A stretch of DNA of 12,432 nt from Bacillota bacterium (GCA_023416175.1 JAEZIE010000134.1:1-12432), one strand, 5' to 3'; counted from the stretch's first letter, positions 6,986 through 12,432 are shown. Translations and numbers: made by a program. Notes: generated by a model from the sequence alone, not told the origin.

Positions 6986-7657
6986 ATGACTGACCCTGTT
7001 GCGGAAATCTTTGACATCAAATCGATGTTTGCAAGCTCCCTGCCGCCGATTCAAATACTCGTTACCATGCTGGTGGCGTTCGCGGTTGGTGTATTCATAT
7101 TCTTTATTTACAAAAAGACTTTTGGCGGCGTGCTGTATTCGCGTACGTTCAATCTAAGCTTGATCATGCTCACGATGGTATCGAGCCTTGTCATTATGCT
7201 GATTTCCATCAACGTCACCTTGAGCTTGGGTATGGTGGGCGCGCTCTCCATTATCCGTTTCCGTACGGCGGTCAAAGATCCCATGGATACCACGTTCATG
7301 TTCTGGTCGGTAGGTGAAGGAATCGCGTTGGGTGCGCAGTTTTTAGATGTGGCGGTGATCGGCGCGGTCATTATCGGCGTCATCATGGTGCTGCTCACGG
7401 TTTTCAAGCTGCGCGGGAGTCTTCCGTACCTGCTCATTTTGCACTTCCATGAGGGCGCGAACGCGCCTGTCAAAGGCCTGATCAAGCAGCTGCCTCGCGT
7501 GCGCGTCCGCTCCAGGACCGTTCAGCGCGATGGCGTGGAGCTTACCCTGGAGGTTCGCCTGCGGGATGAAGAAACCGCCGTTGTGGACAAATTCATGCGC
7601 ATCGATGGCGTATACGACGCCACGCTGATCGCGCACCAGGGGGATTTTGTTTCCTGA
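6986..7657 (+). CDS. DUF4956 family membrane protein
   Basis: This 223-residue protein lies in the cytoplasmic membrane and has no established function. Hydrophobic segments lie at about 22-42, 55-77, 79-95 (possibly re-entrant), 104-119 and 121-140. The family signature S-L-G-M-V-G-A-L-S-I-I-R-F-R-T (80-94), then K-D-P-M-D-T-T-F-M-F-W (97-107), is unmistakable. Residues about 143-223 form a soluble tail with a beta-alpha-beta look (H-F-H-E-G, then R-V-R-S-R-T and V-E-L-T-L-E-V-R-L-R). AGGAGG (6970-6975) overlaps the preceding TAG stop and lies ten bases before the ATG. DUF4956 genes are often found next to VTC and CotH genes, as here. The membrane protein may export, anchor or regulate whatever the VTC and CotH proteins make. 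That role is inferred from context only. Confidence 0.88.
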   Translation: MTDPVAEIFDIKSMFASSLPPIQILVTMLVAFAVGVFIFFIYKKTFGGVLYSRTFNLSLIMLTMVSSLVIMLISINVTLSLGMVGALSIIRFRTAVKDPMDTTFMFWSVGEGIALGAQFLDVAVIGAVIIGVIMVLLTVFKLRGSLPYLLILHFHEGANAPVKGLIKQLPRVRVRSRTVQRDGVELTLEVRLRDEETAVVDKFMRIDGVYDATLIAHQGDFVS

Positions 7658-7676
7658 CCTGCTAAGAGAAGAAAAG

Positions 7677-7705
7677 AAGCGCCGGGCTGCTGCCCGGCGC
7701 TTTCT
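7677..7705. terminator. Bidirectional intrinsic terminator
   Basis: AGCGCCGGGC (7678-7687) pairs perfectly with GCCCGGCGCT (7692-7701) around a TGCT loop. TTTCT follows on the plus strand. The A-rich stretch at 7665-7678 gives a T-rich tail on the minus strand. It lies between two convergent genes and should stop both the DUF4956 transcript and the lipid kinase transcript. Confidence 0.88.
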
Positions 7706-7736
7706 GCGTATAAAGATAGAAACAATTACTTAACTT

Positions 7737-8615
7737 TTATAGCCCCGACTTCACCAGCAGCGCGCGGGGGCGAATTCGGAATGTGACGGGCGTTTGTTCT
7801 ATCACTTCGCCATCCACCTGTACGGGCAGAGCTTGTCCTGCGTCTACGGTGATTTCTGTCGCCTTAAAATAGTGAATCACGGGCAAACCAACGTGCTTGC
7901 CTTTGACGAACTTTGCAAGCAGGGACAGTACGGTGAGCCGGTTGACGTCCGTCGCAATGCAAATATCTAAAAGGCCGTCGGTGGGGTCGGCAAGAGGCGC
8001 TGCGTTCATGCCGCCGCCAAAATGGGTGCCGTTGCAGGCGGCCACAAGAAGCGCGTTGCAGGTGAATGTTTTTTCCGGCGTCGTGACGCGCACCGAGATC
8101 AAACGAAGCTTGGAGAGGGTATGGAACAGGCCCGCCATGTACGCGGCCATCCCTTTGAGATACTTTTTATAGCGTTCGGTGTTGATGAGTGCATCCACGT
8201 CAAAGCCAAAACCGCCTATATTGAAAAACAGCTTACCATTGGCTTCCGCTGCGTCCATCCATTTTGGGGTGGCGTTGAGCAAGATATCCAATACCGCTCC
8301 CGGTTCGCAAGGGACGTGTAACGCGCGCACCATATCGTTGCCTGTTCCGCAGGGGAGCATGCCCAGGGGCACGTTGCTGCCGACCATTTCCATGGCAACT
8401 TCACGCACAGTACCATCTCCACCGACAGCAACGATGCATTCGTGGCCCGCTAAGAGCGCTTGCCTGGTCAGCTCATGCGCGTGGCCGGGGTATTCGGAAC
8501 GGGAAAAGGAATAGTCAATATTATGGGCCTTGAGCAAATTTTCCATTTGCGCAAATGCCTCCGCTGAAGCGCCGCTGCCTGCGACGGGGTTAAATATAAA
8601 ATGTAGTTTGGACAA
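7737..8615 (-). CDS. Diacylglycerol kinase family lipid kinase (DagK/YegS/BmrU type)
   Basis: This 292-residue enzyme is predicted to phosphorylate a lipid such as diacylglycerol to phosphatidate at the inner face of the membrane, recycling diacylglycerol from lipoteichoic acid or glycolipid turnover. The family motifs are intact: N-P-V-A-G-S-G (9-15), V-G-G-D-G-T-V (64-70, the nucleotide-binding loop) and L-P-C-G-T-G-N-D (87-94). Later come F-G-F-D-V-D and G-G-G-M-N-A-A-P, and a C-terminal beta-rich half ending in the Q-V-D-G-E pattern typical of the family. Length matches the usual 290-310. The start is TTG (plus-strand CAA at 8613-8615), with AGGAGG seven bases upstream. It has its own promoter. 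The sequence does not separate a true DgkB from less defined YegS-like kinases. Confidence 0.9.
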   Translation of the reverse strand: MSKLHFIFNPVAGSGASAEAFAQMENLLKAHNIDYSFSRSEYPGHAHELTRQALLAGHECIVAVGGDGTVREVAMEMVGSNVPLGMLPCGTGNDMVRALHVPCEPGAVLDILLNATPKWMDAAEANGKLFFNIGGFGFDVDALINTERYKKYLKGMAAYMAGLFHTLSKLRLISVRVTTPEKTFTCNALLVAACNGTHFGGGMNAAPLADPTDGLLDICIATDVNRLTVLSLLAKFVKGKHVGLPVIHYFKATEITVDAGQALPVQVDGEVIEQTPVTFRIRPRALLVKSGL

Positions 8616-8622
8616 AGTGGTT

Positions 8623-8628
8623 CCTCCT
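8623..8628 (-). promoter_or_regulatory. Ribosome binding site fixing the TTG start of the lipid kinase
   Basis: AGGAGG (plus-strand CCTCCT) is seven bases upstream of the TTG codon. This places the start at residue M of M-S-K-L-H-F, just before the first beta strand of the family. Confidence 0.8.
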
Positions 8629-8651
8629 GATGTGCGGATGTGACACTCCTA

Positions 8652-8680
8652 ATCATACGACGGTTTTTGACATTTGTATA
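8652..8680 (-). promoter_or_regulatory. Promoter of the lipid kinase gene
   Basis: Read on the minus strand, TATACA (8680-8675; four of six -35 bases) is followed after 17 bases by TATGAT (8657-8652; five of six -10 bases). Transcription would start near 8645, leaving a 5' leader of about 30 bases. This makes the kinase independent of the upstream flavoprotein gene. Confidence 0.6.
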
Positions 8681-8711
8681 GTGAAAAAGAGAATGGGCAT
8701 TCAAAAGAAGC

Positions 8712-8759
8712 CCGCCAAATGGCCGACTTCTAAATGATTGCGCACTTGGCGGCAATCAT
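8712..8759 (-). terminator. Candidate terminator after the flavoprotein gene, with overlapping alternative hairpins
   Basis: CCGCCAA-ATG (8712-8721) pairs with CAC-TTGGCGG (8743-8752), with one mismatch and a 21-base loop. On the minus strand it is followed by a moderately T-rich CTTCTTTTG. A second, perfect 8-base inverted repeat, ATGATTGC (8734-8741) with GCAATCAT (8752-8759), overlaps it, so the two cannot form together. The long loop and broken T-run make termination uncertain. Confidence 0.42.
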
Positions 8760-8799
8760 GGAAATTCATATGATTGTACCGGCTCGCCTGGCTTAAAGA

Positions 8800-9663
8800 C
8801 TATTTCAGCGTCCTTATGTACTTTACCGCGCTGTACCCCGCTTCCGCACCATCCGCCACGGCCTTTGCGATCTGCAGCATACCGCCGGTACAATCTCCCG
8901 CGGCAAAGAGCCCCGGAATATTAGTAGCCATATGTTCATCCACCACGATGCGGTTGCCGATGGTCTGTGCGCCGATTTTTTTAGCATGATCCGAGCTGCC
9001 CGCAACACCCTGCGCCACAAACAGGCCGGAAATGGGAAGGGAGGTGCCATCCTCAAGTGTAACGCCCTCCAGCCTGTCGTTGCCAGTAAGCGCGGTGATC
9101 TTGGTGGTGATGACCGACTTTAGCCCATCGGGCAGACCTGCCATGGGCGCCTCTCCGCTGGTCAACAGAGTGACGGAGTTTGCAAGGGGGAGTAGAGCGA
9201 GCGATTCATGCGCCGCGTATTCGCAGCAGCCCAGCACCGCCACGTCCTTGCCTTTATAAAAGAACGCGTCGCAGATGGCGCAGTAGCTGACCCCCGCGCC
9301 TTCAAATTCCGCAAGCCCTTTGATTTTGGGCGCGCGCCGTGGAGAGCCGGTAGCGAGGATGACGGCGTCGGCCTCATAGGTAGAAGTGTTGGTGGTGACG
9401 GTCAGCTTATTGAGATAGGAAAGCCCTACCACCTCTTCTTCCAATAGCGTAACGCCCAGGCGCCTGGCTTGCGCTTTGCCGCGTTCCAACAGCTCGGTGC
9501 CGGTGATGGGATCTGTAAAGCCGTAATAGTTTTCAATTTTCTCCGCCTTCCCCAACGCGCCTGCATCCCGCGCGATGATGGTGGTCTCAATGCCTGCGCG
9601 CGCGGTATAAAGCGCCGCTGAAACGCCGGCGGGGCCGTGGCCTATGATGAGTGCTTTGGGCAT
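8800..9663 (-). CDS. Thioredoxin-reductase-like FAD flavoprotein lacking recognisable NADPH motifs
   Basis: This 287-residue cytosolic flavoenzyme has the low-molecular-weight thioredoxin reductase fold. FAD motifs are G-H-G-P-A-G (8-13), A-T-G-S (104-107) and, near the C terminus, F-A-A-G-D-C. The redox pair is C128-A-I-C131 in the usual Y-C-x-x-C-D context. The inserted pyridine-nucleotide domain is abnormal. Where NADPH-dependent enzymes read G-G-G-D-S-A, this reads G-C-C-E-Y-A (145-150), and the downstream H-R-R motif that binds the 2'-phosphate is absent (L-L-T-S-G-E). The protein is also shorter than the usual 305-320. This pattern fits clostridial ferredoxin-dependent flavin thioredoxin reductases or related NADPH-independent reductases. 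The electron donor is inferred. AGGAGG (plus-strand 9671-9676) lies seven bases before the ATG. The gene diverges from the persulfide-relay fusion. Confidence 0.88.
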   Translation of the reverse strand: MPKALIIGHGPAGVSAALYTARAGIETTIIARDAGALGKAEKIENYYGFTDPITGTELLERGKAQARRLGVTLLEEEVVGLSYLNKLTVTTNTSTYEADAVILATGSPRRAPKIKGLAEFEGAGVSYCAICDAFFYKGKDVAVLGCCEYAAHESLALLPLANSVTLLTSGEAPMAGLPDGLKSVITTKITALTGNDRLEGVTLEDGTSLPISGLFVAQGVAGSSDHAKKIGAQTIGNRIVVDEHMATNIPGLFAAGDCTGGMLQIAKAVADGAEAGYSAVKYIRTLK

Positions 9664-9689
9664 GGGGGTTCCTCCTGCTGGTTTGGTCT

Positions 9690-9695
9690 AGTATA
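9690..9695 (-). promoter_or_regulatory. -10 box of the thioredoxin-reductase-like gene
   Basis: TATACT on the minus strand matches five of six -10 bases and predicts a start near 9683. No convincing -35 box is found 16-18 bases upstream. Instead, the palindrome at 9718-9730 is centred at about -41, consistent with an activator-dependent promoter. Confidence 0.55.
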
Positions 9696-9717
9696 GGGTA
9701 GCTTTTCCGATTTCTCC

Positions 9718-9730
9718 GTGACAAAATCAC
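9718..9730. promoter_or_regulatory. Operator copy 1, GTGACAAAATCAC
   Basis: This is a near-perfect palindrome (CGTGA-N5-TCACG at 9717-9731). It differs by one base from a second copy 35 bases to the right. Its centre, 9724, is 29 bases from the start of the leftward -10 box. The half-site GTGA/TCAC resembles CRP/FNR-family sites, but the spacer is one base shorter than the usual N6, so the regulator is not identified. Confidence 0.6.
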
Positions 9731-9752
9731 GCATCCGCATTTTGTTTGTTTT

Positions 9753-9765
9753 GTGACAAAGTCAC
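9753..9765. promoter_or_regulatory. Operator copy 2, GTGACAAAGTCAC
   Basis: This is a perfect 13-base palindrome with an AAA centre at 9759, exactly 29 bases before the start of the rightward -10 box. It matches copy 1 at 12 of 13 bases in the same orientation. It is expected to bind a dimeric regulator at about -41 from the predicted start of the fusion gene. Confidence 0.62.
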
Positions 9766-9767
9766 GG

Positions 9768-9785
9768 TTGTTTTTGTCTTAACAA
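9768..9785. promoter_or_regulatory. Possible Rex-type site
   Basis: TTGTTTTTGTCTTAACAA matches 12 of the 14 defined bases of the clostridial Rex consensus TTGTTAA-N4-TTAACAA. The right half is perfect and the left half is T-rich. It sits immediately upstream of the rightward -10 box, where a bound NADH/NAD-sensing repressor would block RNA polymerase. The T-rich left half could be chance. Confidence 0.38.
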
Positions 9786-9787
9786 AG

Positions 9788-9793
9788 TATACT
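9788..9793 (+). promoter_or_regulatory. -10 box of the persulfide-relay fusion gene
   Basis: TATACT matches five of six consensus bases and predicts a start near 9800 and a leader of about 79 bases. The only TTG-like -35 (9768-9773) is 14 bases away, which is too close. Operator copy 2 is therefore likely to act as activator site. Confidence 0.55.
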
Positions 9794-9813
9794 AATCTTA
9801 CATTTATAACAGC

Positions 9814-9871
9814 TTGGCCCATATGCCAAACAGTCAATCGGGAAGCAAATCTTCCCTTTCAATAAAGGAGG
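9814..9871 (+). other. Leader hairpins and Shine-Dalgarno of the fusion gene
   Basis: Three small helices are possible. TTGGC (9814-9818) pairs with GCCAA (9825-9829). GGGAAG (9840-9845) pairs perfectly with CTTCCC (9851-9856). CCTTT (9855-9859) pairs with AAAGG (9864-9868). The last covers the Shine-Dalgarno AAAGGAGG (9864-9871) and shares bases 9855-9856 with the second, so those two exclude each other. The Shine-Dalgarno is seven bases from the ATG at 9879. Confidence 0.4.
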
Positions 9872-9878
9872 CAAACCA

Positions 9879-12353
9879 ATGGGAAAAAAGGTATTGATCG
9901 TCGGCGGTGTAGCGGGCGGCGCTACGGCTGCGGCGCGTTTAAGGCGCCTGGATGAAACGGCTGAAATTATCATGTTCGAGCGCGGCGAGTATATCTCTTA
10001 CGCCAACTGCGGCCTACCGTACCACGTGGGCGATGTCATCCGATCGCGAAACGCGCTGCTCTTGCAGCAGCCCAAGGCCATGATGAAGAAATTCAACATG
10101 GAGGTGCGCACACAGCAGGAAGTCGTCTTCATAGACCGGGAGCATAAGTCTGTCACTGTCAACAATACGCTGACCGGGGAAACATACAACGAATCCTATG
10201 ATGAATTAATACTCTCCACCGGCTCCTCGCCTGTTAAGCCGCCGATTCCGGGGATCAATTCCCAAAGGGTGATGACGCTGTGGACGGTGCCGGATACGGA
10301 CCGCATCAAGAAGTTTTTAACGGAGCATGAGGTCAAGAATGCCATCGTGATCGGCGCGGGCTTTATCGGGCTGGAAATGGCGGAAAATTTGCACATGACC
10401 GGCGCGCATGTGACGGTGGTGGAGATGCTCGATCAGGTCATGCCGCCCTTTGATTATGAAATGGCGAAGTTGCTGCAGGGGCATATGCAGGAGCAGGGCG
10501 TCTCTCTTTGCCTAGGGGATGGCGTTGCCGGATTTGAAGAAACGCAGTCCGGCGTGATCGTTCGTCTGAACAGCGGAAAAAGCGTTGTGGCTGACATTGC
10601 CATACTTGCCATCGGCGTGCGGCCCAACGGGGAGCTTGCAAAGTCGGCGGGCTTAAACGTCAACGCGCGCGGCGGCATCGTGGTGGATGAATACCTTCGT
10701 ACATCTGATCCCTCCATTTATGCGGTGGGGGACGTGACTGAGATCATGGATTATATTGACGGTTCGCGCACCATGATTCCTCTTGCAGGCCCCGCCAACA
10801 AACAGGGCCGCATTGCGGCGGATAATATCGCAGGCGGGAACGAACGCTACGAGGGCACACAGGGTACCTCGGTGGTGAAGGTGTTTGAACTGACCGCCGC
10901 CGCCACGGGTGCTTCGGAAAAGCTTTTGAATAAGCGCGGGTTGGTGCGCGGCAAGGATTATGAGAGCGTCACCATACTGCAGAATTCCCATGCCGGATAT
11001 TATCCGGGCGCAACGCTTATGACACTCAAACTGCTGTTCTCCATGGACGGCAAAAAACTATTCGGTGCGCAGATCGTCGGGCGGAAGGGCGTGGATAAAC
11101 GCATTGACGTCATCGCGACTGCCATCCGTCTTAATGGGGGCGTACAGGATTTGAAATCGCTGGAACTCGCGTATGCGCCGCCTTATGGCTCCGCCAAGGA
11201 CGCCATCAACATGCTGGGCTTTGTTGCGGATAACGTGCTTTCTAAAAAGGCCGCGTTCTCAACATGGGATGCGATTGATCAGGAAGACCCGAACCGTATC
11301 GTAATCGACGTGCGGGATGACGCGGAGCGCCTTTCCTATATGGTACCGGGCGCATACCCACTGCCGCTCTCTGATGTCCGTGCGCGGCTTAATGAGCTTG
11401 ATAAAAACAAAGAAATCGTGGTATTCTGCGCCATTGGCGTTCGGGCATACAACGCCGCGCGCATCCTGCAGCAAAACGGCTTTACAAACGTCAAGGTATA
11501 CCCCGGCGGCACGAACTTCTACCGCGCCACGCATCCGGACGCGGAGGACGTTAAAAAAAAGCAGCTCGATGGTGACGTGGCGCAGGGCGTAACCGATGCG
11601 CCCGCAGTACCTGAGAGCAACATTGTGACCTCCATGCGCATCGATTGCAGCGGCATGCAGTGTCCCGGCCCTATTCTGAAAGTGTTTGAGACCATAAAGG
11701 ATATTCAGGATGGCCAGATCATCGAAGTGTATGCAAGCGATCCCGGCTTCTTGCGGGATGTCAGCGCGTGGTGCCGGAGAACTGGCAACACCTATGTAAA
11801 AGGTGAGCAAAAGGGCAGCGACTATGTCGCCTATATCCAGAAGGGGGAACACAGGGCAGTGGAACAAAAGGCAGTGGAGATGCCGCAGGGCAAGACGCTG
11901 ATTGTGTTCAGCGGGGATTTGGACCGTGTAATTGCCTCTTTCATCATCGCAAACGGTGCCGCAGCCATGGGCAGGCCGGTTACCATGTTCTTCACGTTCT
12001 GGGGTCTCAATGTACTAAGAAAGCCGCAGAAACAAAAGGTGAAAAAATCCGTGATCGAGTCCATGTTCGGCAGTATGATGCCGCGCGGCACGGGCAAGCT
12101 CAAGCTCTCCAATTTGAACATGGCGGGCATGGGCACGGCTATGATGAAGGCGGTTATGAAAGATAAGAACGTCGACTCGCTCGAAGAGCTCATGAAAAAG
12201 GCCATGGCGAACGGCGTCAAGCTCGTTGCCTGCACCATGTCCATGGATGTGATGGGAATCAGGAAAGAGGAGCTTCTTGATGGCGTGGAACTGGGAGGAG
12301 TTGCCGCCTACCTTGGCGATGCGGAAGAATCAAACGTCAACCTGTTTATTTAG
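9879..12353 (+). CDS. CoA-disulfide reductase-rhodanese-TusA-DsrE2 fusion protein
   Basis: This 824-residue cytosolic flavoprotein is predicted to reduce CoA or other persulfides, polysulfides or disulfides with NAD(P)H and to pass sulfane sulfur along cysteines. Residues 1 to about 325 form the two-dinucleotide oxidoreductase core: V-G-G-V-A-G-G (8-14), the single redox Cys44 in Y-A-N-C-G-L-P-Y, the NAD(P)H motif G-A-G-F-I-G (159-164) and the second FAD motif V-G-D (283-285). The dimerisation domain (about 330-440) has the C-terminal A-Y-A-P-P-Y-G-S-A-K-D signature of CoA-disulfide reductases. A rhodanese domain (about 455-545) carries C517-A-I-G-V-R. A TusA domain (about 587-655) has C590 and C595-P-G-P. 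A DsrE2-like domain (about 672-824) has Cys785 in V-A-C-T-M-S-M-D. All expected sulfur-carrying cysteines are present. Similar fusions are known in anaerobes. The exact substrate is not determined. Confidence 0.93.
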   Translation: MGKKVLIVGGVAGGATAAARLRRLDETAEIIMFERGEYISYANCGLPYHVGDVIRSRNALLLQQPKAMMKKFNMEVRTQQEVVFIDREHKSVTVNNTLTGETYNESYDELILSTGSSPVKPPIPGINSQRVMTLWTVPDTDRIKKFLTEHEVKNAIVIGAGFIGLEMAENLHMTGAHVTVVEMLDQVMPPFDYEMAKLLQGHMQEQGVSLCLGDGVAGFEETQSGVIVRLNSGKSVVADIAILAIGVRPNGELAKSAGLNVNARGGIVVDEYLRTSDPSIYAVGDVTEIMDYIDGSRTMIPLAGPANKQGRIAADNIAGGNERYEGTQGTSVVKVFELTAAATGASEKLLNKRGLVRGKDYESVTILQNSHAGYYPGATLMTLKLLFSMDGKKLFGAQIVGRKGVDKRIDVIATAIRLNGGVQDLKSLELAYAPPYGSAKDAINMLGFVADNVLSKKAAFSTWDAIDQEDPNRIVIDVRDDAERLSYMVPGAYPLPLSDVRARLNELDKNKEIVVFCAIGVRAYNAARILQQNGFTNVKVYPGGTNFYRATHPDAEDVKKKQLDGDVAQGVTDAPAVPESNIVTSMRIDCSGMQCPGPILKVFETIKDIQDGQIIEVYASDPGFLRDVSAWCRRTGNTYVKGEQKGSDYVAYIQKGEHRAVEQKAVEMPQGKTLIVFSGDLDRVIASFIIANGAAAMGRPVTMFFTFWGLNVLRKPQKQKVKKSVIESMFGSMMPRGTGKLKLSNLNMAGMGTAMMKAVMKDKNVDSLEELMKKAMANGVKLVACTMSMDVMGIRKEELLDGVELGGVAAYLGDAEESNVNLFI

Positions 12354-12375
12354 CGCAAAATTCCAATGTATCTTG

Positions 12376-12415
12376 GCGGGGGGGGGGGTTGGGCCCCCCC
12401 CGCTTGTTTTTTTTT
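12376..12415 (+). terminator. Intrinsic terminator with G-tract/C-tract stem
   Basis: GCGGGGGGGG (12376-12385) pairs with CCCCCCCCGC (12394-12403) around an 8-base loop, followed by TTG and nine T (12407-12415). It ends the fusion gene transcript 23 bases after its stop. The stem is built from runs of eleven G and eight C, so exact lengths may be affected by sequencing error. Confidence 0.82.
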
Positions 12416-12432
12416 ATGGGGTTGTAGGGGCC

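Noticed and set aside
9753..9765. Calling the palindrome a standard CRP or FNR site
   Set aside because: CRP sites have TGTGA-N6-TCACA and FNR sites TTGAT-N4-ATCAA. This site has five bases between the halves, so only a family resemblance is claimed.
11259..11867. 202-codon minus-strand open frame inside the fusion gene
   Set aside because: It is opposite the rhodanese and TusA domains, whose motifs are intact on the plus strand. No ribosome binding site or recognisable family is seen.

Overview
This window most likely comes from a moderately GC-rich anaerobic member of the Clostridia (Firmicutes). That placement is inferred from strong AGGAGG-type ribosome binding sites, several TTG starts and the mix of protein families. 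No rRNA or ribosomal marker is present, so I cannot name a genus. No mobile element, tRNA or CRISPR array is visible. Gene density is high and no gene-free stretch exceeds 300 bases.

Layout, left to right. (1) The 3' end of a phosphoglucomutase/phosphomannomutase gene is followed 28 bases later by a small secreted lipoprotein gene with FxLYD-like beta domains. (2) A near-consensus promoter lies across the lipoprotein stop codon. It drives a uridine kinase gene (udk) and, 30 bases on, an AI-2E-family membrane transporter gene. (3) A three-gene, translationally coupled cassette follows: a 1000-residue membrane-anchored protein with three lamin-tail domains, a chitobiase-like domain and a CotH kinase domain; a VTC-type polyphosphate polymerase domain protein; and a DUF4956 membrane protein. 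It ends at a strong bidirectional terminator. (4) On the minus strand are a diacylglycerol-kinase-family lipid kinase with its own promoter and, upstream of it, a thioredoxin-reductase-like flavoprotein. The flavoprotein keeps its FAD and CxxC motifs but lacks recognisable NADPH-binding motifs. (5) Diverging from it on the plus strand is an 824-residue fusion of CoA-disulfide-reductase, rhodanese, TusA and DsrE2-like domains, ending at a G-tract/C-tract terminator.

Two functional units stand out. The CotH-VTC-DUF4956 cassette combines two phosphate-transfer folds with a membrane protein and surface-type domains. It probably modifies or makes a phosphorylated cell-surface polymer, but its product is unknown. 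The divergent redox pair looks like one regulon. The 215-base spacer holds two nearly identical 13-base palindromes (GTGACAAARTCAC). Each is centred 29 bases from the start of a TATACT -10 box of the gene it faces, i.e. about -41 from each predicted transcription start, the classic class II activator position. A Rex-like sequence also overlaps the promoter of the persulfide-relay fusion. This suggests shared redox or sulfur-stress control of a possibly ferredoxin-linked disulfide reductase and a sulfane-sulfur-handling enzyme.
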